In this document: piece after piece, positions 31,868 through 43,961 of the stretch
How the letters are laid out: each line of letters begins with the position of its first letter
How positions within the stretch are numbered: the stretch's first letter is position 1
From: Hypomyces perniciosus
Taxonomy: Eukaryota > Ascomycota > Sordariomycetes > Hypocreales > Hypocreaceae
Reading direction: 5' to 3'
Length of the DNA: 64,000 nucleotides
NCBI GenBank assembly: GCA_008477525.1
Contig: SPDT01000004.1
Coordinates: 1,302,001 to 1,366,000, forward strand
Notes under the pieces: model-generated
Seen by the model: only the letters and a program-made list of their open reading frames with translations
Told to the model about the DNA's origin: nothing
Database searches by the model: none
Made by a program: the position numbers and the translations under genes

Positions 31868-34800
31868 TACTACAGGTATACGGAGTAGTAGAGGGCGAAA
31901 TGAGTGTCCGCGATTTGCATGTTTAGAAACTCTCTAGGCATGGACCAAGCTGCTGCCTGTTGCAGCTTTCACTATAGAATCTCTCATGTTATGTTATTCG
32001 TTAGCACTGGCCTAACAAGGGCCATTTGTGGCTCTTTAATATTTTATATTAAGACTTTAACCTTTCTTATTCTTAAACGCGGTGTGTCGTTGCGTGACCT
32101 TTTATGCGGGTCACAAGATCACAACATCAGTTTGTCTCACAAAGTGGTGTTTATGAATCAGGAGCAATACGAATACGGCAATTTTTGTGACAAATGACTT
32201 CATGCACGCAGTCTTATCCCTGAGTCGCGCGTGTGATGAGACATACGTCAACCGACGGCAAGGAATGAAGCCGCGGAGAGACAAACGGGGATACGGATGC
32301 AATCACCTCCGGTGTGAGCATATAGGGGAAAGATAAGCTTCGCACATTGGAATAGAAGCCTATGGATGAAGATAGAAACTGAGACATACGAATTAGTGGA
32401 GTTAGGGTCCGTTCCCTCTCCTCTCGTGCGGGAAGATGCGCTGATGCCTAGGCCAGATGATGCTCATCACGACAAATGTCCGTTCATTGGTCTACGTATA
32501 CCTGTCTTCCATCTCGGGTGTATGCATCCGACTGCTGAGTTGGCTCCCAAGGAGTAGGATTGCAGTGCCACATCATCTGTTGTACTACCTGACTGCTGTT
32601 GCTGCCTAGTCCTGGGCTTAATGTCTACATAAATGAGACTATTCGCTCGATTGTGAACACTTCTTTTTGTCTTTCTCCAAGCCCTCCATCAAGGAGGTAC
32701 TGAGTCTTTGCCGAGCTTGATTCTTCGTCAAGCTGTACGGCCTATCGTTTTCCACACGGATATCGGTGTCATGAGGTGATTGACCAGTCGTTCACATTAC
32801 ACCCGACACCTGGACACAAATTTTTACTGGCTTCAAGGCACCCAATGAATTCTCAAACAGCTGGGGGCTTTTATAATGTAAGTCTGTTTTGCATGTGTGG
32901 AGTTGGAGAGCAGTGGCAAAAGGGCTCTCTCTTCCCAAGTGGTTGATCTCCTTTTCAGTCAGGCCCGCATAGTGTCAGACGTCCTAACGTTCATCAGGTT
33001 ACGGCTTTGGCTATGGTGGTTACTTCGATGCAGCCCAGTTTATTGCGGGAGCACTGGAGCTCTGTTACAGATGTGTCCTCAAGTTCGCTCTAGGAGAGGG
33101 TCATCGTCGTCTGTGATGCACGTTTGATTGGTTCGTTGCCCTTTCTTCTCTTGCTCCTCGATATCTCGTGGCAGGAGACTAATTGGATTTGCTAGGAACA
33201 CGTGTATCCTCCTACATCTGCCCAAGTGGATTTCAGATATCCCACGGTGGAATCTCAGCATGGTATCACCAACGATGTGTTAGGTCGTGACAATCGAAAG
33301 AGGAATGCTCTGGAAGCTCGGCTCGGCTTAATGCACCCATGCAAGTCGGGCCGGACGGATCTATTACATTTCGTCTACTTCTTTCCGATACTACTGATGA
33401 TGACGAGCTCGTTATTACACAGCTGCGCAACATACTCATGCACCGTTGACAAACGAAACTCCGACACTACCAACTACCCATGGAGCCGAATGCCCACGTC
33501 CGGCAAGGGGCTGCAGAATCGCCTCAACATTGAAGCCCTGGCAACATATGTTGTGACAGATTGATAGTTTGCTACTGTATCGGGATTTCACACACCGTGT
33601 CGCTACTGTCGCCGAAAGTGTACTTCATATGCCCAGACTCTGGGCTTTGCTAGTTTCTACCAACATCCGAGAGGTTCTGCTGGGGTTATTTGGATCGATG
33701 ACTTATACCAGTGCTTGAGGAATGCAGATGCCTCAGGCTATCGACACGAGGGCTGTATTCGGCTATCAGGTGCTAAAACAGACTCATATGGAGTTATGGG
33801 GTTACTTGCCGATCTGCCTGGGAACCCAGACGTGTCAATGATACGATAGTCGCTACAACGCAGTACCAGAATCCGGACAATCAAGGTTTTTAGTCTTGCA
33901 GGGGGGGATGATTCATCCTCGCTCATCTGGACTGTGAAAACAGCTCAGCCTGTACAATACAGAGGGCGGCCTATGGAGTCGCGTTATGGACGGCCCGCAC
34001 ACAGGACGACAAGCTCACATCGAGGGGGACAGTTATTCTCTCGAACGAAATGGGCTTTGGGAAGGCCGATGAAATGTTTGATCTCGTCGAAGTCCATATG
34101 CAACTGCTGACGGCGAACGAACAAATCCCAGGCTTATCAAGTGCTAGGGGGGGATGTCATGGTAATCGATCATTCTGGAATGGGAAAGGGGAAATTGCAG
34201 AACACTTTGAACTCGATGCTTCAGTGTCAGAAACGTTTAAACATATTGATACGCGTGTCTCATATGGAGACTCCAGAAGGCCAGCTGAGCTTGTGACAAT
34301 TTGGCCAATTTACGGAGTACATTATCGACATTGAATTGGAGGGACACCGACCTTCTCATTGTTTTCTAGAGTCTGAGTGTCCTAGTAAGGAATGGTCAAT
34401 TCAGACAGCCTCGAGCGTGACAACGAAATGTACGCACCCCAAATCAGCTGTTCCGCCTACAAATACATCAACAGGCTGTTCCCTCTGCCCAGACGACATG
34501 AAAGCGGGTGAGCCAAGCAGTTTTGGGTTGAGAAACGGAAAGCTCATAAAAGAGTACTGCCTTCTAGACCTGCAGGGGGGGGCATGTATTCTTCCTTCGC
34601 AGTGTGAACCCAGTTCAACGGTAGTGATTCATAGCATAGCAAGCAAGGACCCAACCGCAGCACCAAGTTCAGCGTTCTTCTGGAAATCTTCACGCAACAG
34701 AACTTTGCATCGCTATTTCTCTCACATAGGCCAGCTGATTCCTTACCAGCCGCCTATTTGGAGGTGACAGCTTCGTGGATATGATGTGGCTCTCTACAGA

Positions 34801-37800
34801 CAACCTTGGCTGGAGGTATTATGGCAGATCATTGGATCCGTGACAACCTGCACGACAACATGGCGTCTAATACAATTGCGATGGTTTGTGGCATTTTCCC
34901 GGTAACTGGACCTGCATCTAGGAGATTTAAGATCCTGGCATGCACCTGCAAGAGCGACGGAGATTCATCAGGGAAACGTCCCGAGCAACTTCAGGGGATA
35001 ACCTGGAAGTGGCTCCCCTTTTGACATTGGTTCGTCCCTCCCTTTGGGCAAGAAGATTTAATTTTCGATTCCGCTCTGCGCCGTGCTCTGATGTGTTCAG
35101 CGACAAGGAGTTCATGATCTACTTCCTCTTCAATGAGAACCACAAGTGGCGTACCGTACCTATATGATCGTGCAATCTGTGCGTTGAATCTACAGGTCGC
35201 ATTCTCCAAGCAGGCTTTTGGAGTGGCTGCCAATACTTTGGCTCCGACACCACAAAAACATACACCTGCATGAGCAGTTGTTCCTTTGATCGACCGCTTT
35301 GCTTCAGAAGAACGGGTCTTCCTCGAAGAATGAACGGAGGCCACCAACGACCGAGAAGATCCACAACTGCTTTGGACGCGTGATAAGGTTTTCGAGTTGG
35401 ACAAAACCGCGCATGGCTTACTGAAGCGCTCTACATGGTTCCATGCATCAAATGTATACGCAAGAGAATGCTGATGCTCAGAAACCGAGTAGAGGCCAAA
35501 GATGCGGCATACACTTCCATGTCTCCAAGTTTTTCGTATCTCATATCTCAACTGCCTCACCTACCCGCCCGAAATGGCGACCGTTGTCAACTCCTTTGAC
35601 CTCCTCTAACCTCCCTTGACATGGCCAATATATCAGGGGGCCCTCGTCGCAACGATCCAGAACCAGAGGCAAAGGGTATCTGGGACAAGAATGCATAGGC
35701 ATATCAGCCATTCTTTACTACTATAAAGTTGTGATGGAGCCCGTTAGGCTTGGATGTATATATGTGTGAGATTCTCTTTTGCGAGTGGTCCATCTGAGAT
35801 TAGACACCGTTTGGGAGCCGTTTGTCAATGCGACCTACAAAACCCACGGAATTCGTGAGACTTGAAAGGATACCTTATTTGCGGTCATTCATTCGTGTGG
35901 GTGACAGGTCGGATACGTGAAGGAGAGAACCCATGTCGAGAAGACTATTCATGAGCCCTGAGATGGTGCATGCGAGGCCAACGCCCATATGGAGCGCAGC
36001 CCTATGGAATGAACGTTCTGCCTTCGTATCAACCACGGTCGTTGTTGGAGCTGCTCTTCAAAGCTGTTGAACGTTAACATCACGAGCAGGAAGTACTGTC
36101 CAAACACACTGAAATCCTCTCCGAGAAACTAGACTGTTGGACTGCAACATGGAAGCAGGTTGCATATGAGAGCTCACACAAGTTGCGTCCGGTGACCAGA
36201 TCGCGAATGCTTTGCGTGCAGTGGACTCCTTCCGCAAGCTAGGCGAAGAGGAACGGCAACGCCTTCTGGCCAATCTGAAGACGCTGTCGAAACCTATTGT
36301 TTATTAGTAAAAGCTTGCGTATGCAACGTTTGCGGCCCTGATACAATGGCTTGAGACTCCGTTGCCGATTCAACACGGCTTCTGTACATGTTCTCCCGCA
36401 ACCATCGACACAGGTGTATCGAGCCTTGTCTCTCCATCTGACCACGACTCGTGGAGTTGGAAATAAGTAACTCTTGTGAAATTTGGAATCCCGCTTGTTG
36501 GAAGCCGATTATCTGCTTGCAAGCCGAGTCATTTGCCCACCCCAATCCACACACTCCAACCCAGGCCTGCGATTATGCATCTCCTTGGTCAGAGGACCAA
36601 CAGAGAATATTACGTCCCGGTCTACAATATTCTGATGCTGACGCAGCTGCCTGGAGGGACCAGCGTCGCGCCCGGCTCGTCCATACCACCAGTGCATATC
36701 CTCATAGTCGAGCTCGGGCTAAACCCAGCCCAGATGACCGCGCTTGGCTGCATAGTCTTCACGCATTAGAGCGACCTGACCTTGAACCTGGGGTGGGTAG
36801 AGACGCTCTGAACCTGGAGCGGACAGAGAAACCATCGTTGGCCTTGCGCATCCTTATCATGACAACCCCAATGTCTGCCAGTACGATGGACTGACAGGAG
36901 CCAACCTTACGCACCACTTCTCAAGCACTATTCAAATTCTTGATCGAGAAACCGGACCATCCATACCACGTTTGTGGAGGTTTCAGAAATCGCACTATCA
37001 GACTGCGTTGTGAGGCCTTCACTAATGCTGCCGCTCACAAGTTCGGAAGCAAGCACTGGGGAAGAATCATTCCACCACCTCAATGGATTGCGTGAATCTG
37101 CTACGTCGATGGAGTGTGTACGCATGATTCAATCCAATTTGGAACTGCCAATTCCTGCTGATCAGTGCTAAACATCTACTCTTATGACATCGATCTCTAG
37201 TCGTGAGTCGTTATTGTGTCTGTTCTTCTTCGTTCATCATCACCATTTCGTCGCCTCAGGAATCGGTCTGTGCCCTCCTTGTTCTCTTCCTTTACTTAGG
37301 AGTTTGGCCTCGCTTCGTTGTCGCGCGACCTGGTGTCTCGCCTCTCTCTAACCTTCGCTATATCGGCATTGTTTTCGGAATCACGTAGGTTTTGAAAGGG
37401 GCCAAATTCCTCAAGATTGCTCAAGATTGCTCATTTCCGGGAGCATAGTATATGTACTTTTATGAGCGCCTTGACAGAATCACGATTTCATCAACAAAGT
37501 TACGACTACAACCAGAACACCCACTCACATCACTCTCAATAGTGATTGGATCCATTGCGGTTCAGGCAATGAGTGGACGCGAGTTTAAGATCCCTACAAG
37601 CTTCACCATTAAAGATCTGAACTTTATTCCCAATGGCGAGGATATCATTATGAATCCCCTATATTACCCTCATTGCCAGACATCACTATTACCCCAGCAG
37701 CGATTATAGTTATGTCTAACACAAGGAGTACTTAACTTACTTCCCATCATACCTCCTCAGTTATGCTGTGGCGCCTTCCCAAGATATACAGGTAGTGGAA

Positions 37801-40284
37801 TGGGAAAGCACCACTCGTTGGATCTTTTAGACTGTTCTCCTGGACTTCCCGTACGAATTGGCATCATCTGCCCGTTACGGCCGGCGCAGCCCAACAGCTA
37901 GCCGTGCGGCTACCTCGGCCTTGTCTTGATCCATCAGGCAGTCCGGGGCCTTATTGGTGACAGGTACAATATCCTTGAGGGCATTGTTACTGTGCAAGAT
38001 CTGGCAAGATCTACACTATCAATGCATCTACCCCCCTAGGCGGGGGACAATAAAACACACGAACAATGCACTCTATCACAACAGTCAACGAGGGATGGAA
38101 CAATAACCGTGGCATACGACAAATAGGAATCCTACCGAAAAGATGACTTACTTTTGCAACTGAACTACAAGGGATCATTTGCCTCCAGTCCAGTATTCCG
38201 TCCATCAAAACGGTCAACTAATATCCGTTTTGGGGGTAGAAAGCGGACTGGAGGCCATCGGATGTCACGGCTGATAACCGACGCTTACTGAGGAGGGATT
38301 ATTGGGGGTCTTTTACTAAGATGACTGATTTCATTAACAATGGTAGGAAGAGAAAGCGAAAGCATGGAAAGGTGAGTTAAAAATGGAATTCGATATAATC
38401 CTGGGCTCTTTAATCTGAGACTGACATTGAACAGGAGCATCACACAACAAACGCACTCCAAGAGTTTTTTGCATCTCATACCGTCTCGTGACCCATCTAC
38501 ACACAAAGCCAAATAAAAGGCTATAATTATAACTCTTCCGAAGGGGACGAGGCCGTTGAGATGGATATCAGAATGCCTGTCAATGGCGGTGTGAAGTTGA
38601 AGATCAACGATGCCAACTTCTAGTGGTTTGTATGCGACGAGGGCCGTATCATACCGACCTAAAAATCTATTGATCTCGTAACTTATTTGGAGAATTCTAT
38701 ATTGGGGGAAGGTGTCTGAGCTTAGGCTTTGTGCAGTGGCAAACAGCAAATTCGACGGTAAGTTTATCTCCTTGTCGGCTGGATTCTCTTCTCTCGCAAC
38801 TACGCTCGTTTCTCTAGCTTAGTACATTCTGAATGTGGCCCTCCAAGCTGACAGCCCCACGTCGTCTTCATGAGTTCGCCCCTCCGTTTTGTTGAGTATG
38901 GTGCTGACTTGGGTAGATATCTCGCGGCAACACCCCCCCCCATACCCGCGCTGAGCTGGTATGTCTTCCTTCGTCTTCACCTTCGCCCCTCGCCCCTGGT
39001 ACATCGCTAAATATTTTAGGCTCACGCTCGTGGCGTTCTCTGTGCTCCTTGTGTCACGCGGATGCAGAAGACGCCTGGTCCTCCGTGCATTGAGCAGACT
39101 GGTGTAAGCAAAGCGAAGGCAAGGCCATCTACGATGTTATTCTCCATATGGGTGTCAAGTCCGTATGTAGTAGTTCTCAAGCACACCTCGATAGTATCGA
39201 GAATTGGAGGCCATGGCGTTTCCTGGTGAGTTATCGGTCCGTATTTGTGCCTAATACTGCGCCGGCTAACTGGCTGCCTAGGTTCTGGGCCCCCTAGCTT
39301 CACCATTATTGCTGCAGTACGATGGAGAACGCCAGCGTGCAGAGGGTCCTATCCTTGGCGAGCACCGACCAGAACTTCTACCTCCTCACCCAAGGCAGCA
39401 TCCGCAACCTCAAGCTGATGACGGACCTAGAGGCGCTCCGTAACCTCCACGACGAGGGGGTCTCCGGCGGAATAGGCCTAGGGCGCAAGCAGCGGGAGCG
39501 CTCCACCTCCCCCCCACCCGAGGGGGACTTTGAGGATACGGGGGATGTCCAGTCAAAGATTACGTTAATAGTATGGCAGAGTGTTGGAAAAAAGTTACAC
39601 TTGTCAGAGCCTAAGGGGCTGCATGATTGGCCGGGGGCCAAGACCATGGCTCCCATTCACGCATCTGTGGTTCCTGGATACCACTTTATGATCTACATTG
39701 TTACCATCCATGCACCATATCGGCTTATTACAAGAGAGACAACAAGAAACCAGCCTTTTCTACTCGCAAGTCATAAAGGGACTATCTGGGAGGACCGGAT
39801 TGGATTAACCAGGTCGAATACAACTATACAAACACCATCTTGGAGACCAGACAACATAGATGAAACAACGGGGAATTGGCCAGACGCAGCAAGAAGGGTG
39901 GAAGTATAGGAAGAAGTGGCGTGCTATCACATACGGAATTGTCACAAGGGCGGAGGATGGCAGAGGATAGAGGAAAGGGTTCTCTTGGTATATGACGGCG
40001 ACACGCCACACATTCCCTTCACGGGCTCACGTCAAATCAGAGCTCGGTAGCCCCCTGGCGCTCTATGAGCACATACAGCATCTGTGGTCTACCAAGCTCT
40101 GGGGTGACATGATTGCCAATGGAAGGGGAGGCAAAACGATGATAGGTTGGCTTGGTTGCATTCAGACAGGAATCAAGCTATTTCGCCTCGCAGGCCGATA
40201 ATAGCCCAAAGATATCATATTGCTCTGTATCATATATCATAAAATATCGAATAAAAAACACATCTAAACCTCTCTAAAACATCA
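31868..40284. other. Gene-poor 8.4-kb stretch with decayed or doubtful ORFs
   Basis: No ORF here is both long and recognisable. Several peptide-like stretches jump between frames. Between about 36.06 and 37.17 kb, pieces such as NREYYVPVYNILMLTQLPGG (frame at 36476), DDRAWLHSLHALERPDLEPG (frame at 36451) and QYDGLTGANLTHHFSSTIQI (about 36880) look like one protein broken by frameshifts, of unknown family. Another such area is 33.6-35.5 kb. A spliced mini-ORF at 38321-38371 plus 38435-38491 (35 residues, GTGAGT...CTGAC...CAG) is possible but weak. G-runs follow CAG or TAG at 33.9, 34.15 and 34.57 kb. I read this as a graveyard of lost genes. Confidence 0.5.
39322..39909 (+). CDS. Hypothetical protein, doubtful
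   Basis: A 195-codon ATG frame. The first 90 residues (MENASVQRVLSLASTDQNFY..., then a basic/Pro-rich RSTSPPPEGDFEDTG stretch) are GC-rich and look coding; the rest looks random. No family is recognised. It may be a fragment of a gene or mobile element. Confidence 0.2.
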   Translation: MENASVQRVLSLASTDQNFYLLTQGSIRNLKLMTDLEALRNLHDEGVSGGIGLGRKQRERSTSPPPEGDFEDTGDVQSKITLIVWQSVGKKLHLSEPKGLHDWPGAKTMAPIHASVVPGYHFMIYIVTIHAPYRLITRETTRNQPFLLASHKGTIWEDRIGLTRSNTTIQTPSWRPDNIDETTGNWPDAARRVEV

Positions 40285-42115
40285 TTAAAACACCTTGGGT
40301 GTATCCTTCGCATACTTGCTATCTCCAGACATGGCGTTTTCCTCATCGTAGTCATCACTATTATACGCCACTCGCACATCATCAATCGCGTCGCCAACCT
40401 CCATCCACCGATCGCTCATAGCAGGGACAGGGAAAAACTTGCATAGAGCCCAGTACATGACGAAAGAAACGATAAAGCCGCAGAAGAAATTGAGATTGTA
40501 GATATACGTGGCGGCAATGGGGACGTCCTGTCCAACTGCGCCGGCGAAGCCGACCACATTGATCATGATGCCGGAAATGTAGGCGGCGTAGGCGCGCCAG
40601 TGAATTCCGGCAGTGTAATAGTATGGGCCGTTCTTTCGCGCATTGTACAACTCCTTGATCTCTAGATAGCCCTTGCGGACAGCGTAGTAGTCAGCCACAA
40701 TGACACCAGCAATAGAGCTGAGGAAGACGCTGTATGCGGAGAGGTAGGTAGTGAACTTGTTGGAGTTGCTCAAGAGGTTGTATGGGCACATGGCTAGGGC
40801 GACAACAGCGCAGATGTATGATCCACGTCGGATATTGATGTAGCGGGGCAGGAGGGCGGTCATGTCAGTTCCGGCAGAGACGGAGTTGGCGGAGATGTTG
40901 GTACCCAACTGGGCCAGGGCAAAGGCCAAGGAGATAATGAAGACGCCGAATCGCTGGGCGGAGCCCCCGTCATTAATGAATTTGCCAAGGAGGTCCAAGG
41001 GGTTCCAGACAGGTTCCTTGTAGATGATGGTTGAGGACGATGAGACAATGATGCCGATGAATGAAGTGACGGCAAAGCCCAGGGGGATGGTGATGAGTTG
41101 GGACCAGATAGCATCTCTAGGCTTGCGTGCGAATCGGGTAAAGTCGCTATCATTCACAACCAGTGTGGCGAAGTTGGCAATAGATGACATGATGCCACTG
41201 ACCAACTGCCACGCGAGATCGCTGCCGTAGAGGGTACTGGGCTGACTGATAATAGGGCCAATACCACCAGCACGAACGCAAGCCCAGATGAGAAAGGCGA
41301 TGCCAGCGACAGGCACAAAATAGGCCTTGATGGTAAAGAGATGTCGGATTTTGTGGACTGGGAACCACAGGGCTGGAAGGGACAATATCCAAAATATGAC
41401 GAAGGAGACGTAATCAGGAATATTGGTGGCATCAGTCCCAAAGTTTCCAGGCATTTTGGTGTTGTCCCACGACGTCCAGATGGAACGGATCATGAGATAG
41501 ACACACTGACCACCAATGTAAGCCTGCACTGCGTACCAGACGCAAGCTGATGGGGAGATATATCAGTAATTTGTCACGGAGGCGCCAGGAGCAGGATAGA
41601 ATGCTTACCCATGGCGGCACGGTTGAAGACTGGCCAAAGGCTACCCCAAATGCCGAAAGAGGAGCGACTGATGACGGGGAAACCAATATGATACATCGCA
41701 CCGATGCGTCCTGTCAGGACGATGAAGCAGGCAGCGATGGAGTATCCGACCCAGACGCATATCCAGGCCTGCCACCACGACAGACCAGCGAGAATCATGG
41801 ATGAGGAGATCATCCATGTGTTGATGTTGAACGAGTCTGCAATCCAAAAAGCCACAAAGTTCCATGGACCCCATTGCCGGCGTTCAGTCTCGACAGGCTT
41901 GAGGTCATGATTGACAAGCTGGATCGAGTGTCAGTAGAGTGTTCGTGGTCGCACCACATCTCGTAGGACAATGAGACAAGATCGACAGGAGCTGATCAGT
42001 GGTGAGGAGAAGAGAGGGTGAAGGTCCGCACCATCAGCTGGGTAGTCGTCAGGCCGGGTTCGGCCTCGACAGCCAGCTTGTCAGCCAGATCCCTGAGGCG
42101 TGCTTTCAACTCCAT
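40285..42115 (-). CDS. NCS1-family nucleobase/allantoin permease
   Basis: Minus-strand exons 42115-42032, 41918-41609 and 41546-40285; 551 residues. It is a polytopic membrane protein with about 12 hydrophobic segments, typical length for fungal Fur-type NCS1 carriers (uracil, allantoin or uridine with H+). Family marks include [20 protein letters not shown] early on, [36 protein letters not shown], and the [12 protein letters not shown] loop in mid-protein. The cytosolic tails are short; the C-terminus is Asp/Glu-rich ([18 protein letters not shown]), as in carriers controlled by endocytosis. Substrate cannot be settled from the sequence. The second intron splits an Ala codon and restores MACVWY. 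Divergent from Kap114. Confidence 0.9.
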
Positions 42116-43961
42116 TGTCGTATGCGATGTCGCTTTGATGAATGGGAGGAGAGGAGAGGAGGGACACGTGTGCCAAAGATTGATATATATGCTGCTGCTG
42201 CTGCACCCACAATAGACCCAACAGAGAGGCAACGTTGGTTAAGGATCGATCGACGATGACGCAAGTCACGCGCTGATCATTGGGCGAGCCTTGTTGTACA
42301 TTCGCATCGAAGTGAGGTCGAGCGATGAATCCATAGGCGGGAGAGACGTGAGTTTAATACCTATCGTCGGCCTACCATCCCACGAAATTGGGGCCACCAC
42401 TAAAGCAGCATAGCCGGTAAGACAATAATTGGCCTCGTCCAATATGGTAACGGCTCCTCACGATACAACGCGTCGACTCGTAGCTATCAGCGGGTTCTTC
42501 CCGCGGATTGAGACAGTCTCAGTCTAGATAAAGGCTGTTGTGTGGCGCATCGCCGACAAGCCGGCTCGGGGGTCATGATGGGGTCGCTATCAGCAGTTTT
42601 AACGCTTTCCCGAATGCCTCTAGGCGGCCGCTTTCCGCACAGGCGATAACGCTATTCGGATTCAGAGCGGAGGGCGATGATGTTGGAGGATTCGGATTCG
42701 CTGTTATTGGACAACGATAACATAACCACAGGGCAGAAGCCCCCAGTCGGCCAAGATAGCAGCGGAACAAGGGTCCATTCTTTTTCCGGCTTCTTCGCTA
42801 GGCCTAGGCCCTAGTGCAGAGGAGCCCCACCAATCCCATGCTGGCAATTCTTGTTACTCGATCTCATCGAGTCAACATGATTCTGGGGGTAAAAGGCTGG
42901 TGAGGCCATACTGGAGATACGATAAAACGTAACCCTCGACACCCCGGCATGCACCTATCTGATGACTATCTACCAGAGATAGGAGATGCATACATGCAGG
43001 GAATGGAATACGGATTAAGATTCCTAATTTGGGGGTCAGCGGAGAGTCCAGTACGAGTACGAGTATATGCGGAGCAGTAGCAGCAGCAGCAGCAAGAGCA
43101 GTAGGTGATAAAATGCTACACACATCCATCTGATCTGATCCCGCAGTGGGTTTTGTTTCATCACACACAGACAAGTCTGCATCAGGACGGGGGGGAGGGC
43201 CCGGAGGGAGATCCTTGCATTTAGTCTTGGTAATGAGACTTGTAGCCTTGCAGGAACGAAAGTGAAATGCTATTAGACTCTCCCCCGTTCCTAGCCCAAA
43301 AAAAAAAAGAAAAAAGAAGCCATTTTGAAACAAAATATTCATCTGCGTCAGCGAAATCGTCCTCCTCACAGGTTCTCTCTCAGTCTGTTAGTCTGTTCGT
43401 CCTTTCGGCGCTGTTCCACGACGTCACTATGAAGAACAATCGACGACGCATATCGGAGAGCTGCTGCTCGCAGCCTCGGGCTGAGGTTGCACAGCATATC
43501 CGTCCATATATTTCCCCCGCCAAGCACTGAGCTCGTGCTCTTCTCTGGACGCTCTGATCCTCACTCCTGGGTCGAGCATCACAGGCTTCTTCATCCATAT
43601 TCAACAGATCAAACGGCTCCTAATGTCTGCGCAAGTTGCACCGGACCGTCCTCCGTACACAGCCTCAAGCAACTACCGAGCCACGTCTTTTCCGTTGCCC
43701 CGCGCCACAACCACATCGAGTTATCGGGACTTTTCCTCTTATCGCGGCTTTCACACAGCATCACCGCCATTCAACGCGTTGCGAACAAGCCCACTTTTTT
43801 GTTTTCATCCCCCACCAGCCTCCCCTCCCTCCATCCCACCTTTTGACCTTTTGGCGAAAAGACTCTCCGTGCAGAACCGCATTCAAACAAAACACAAAGG
43901 GACACCGTCGTCTCCTTTGCACTAGGTTTGCTTGTCCTCCTCTAGCAATAGCTTGTTCATC
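42116..43961. other. Divergent intergenic region, permease/Kap114
   Basis: 1.85 kb with no supported gene. It has a GCA/GCT trinucleotide run (about 43075-43100) and a purine run at 43297-43318. A long C/T-rich stretch before 43962 is probably the Kap114 promoter and leader. ORFs here are low-complexity, Pro/Ser-rich shadows. Confidence 0.5.

Noticed and set aside
34991..35560. 189-codon minus-strand ORF
   Set aside because: No recognisable motif, biased residues, no splice or start context; the region is decayed in all frames.
38285..38749. 154-codon minus-strand ORF
   Set aside because: Hydrophobic runs look like chance; a competing spliced reading on the plus strand is equally weak.
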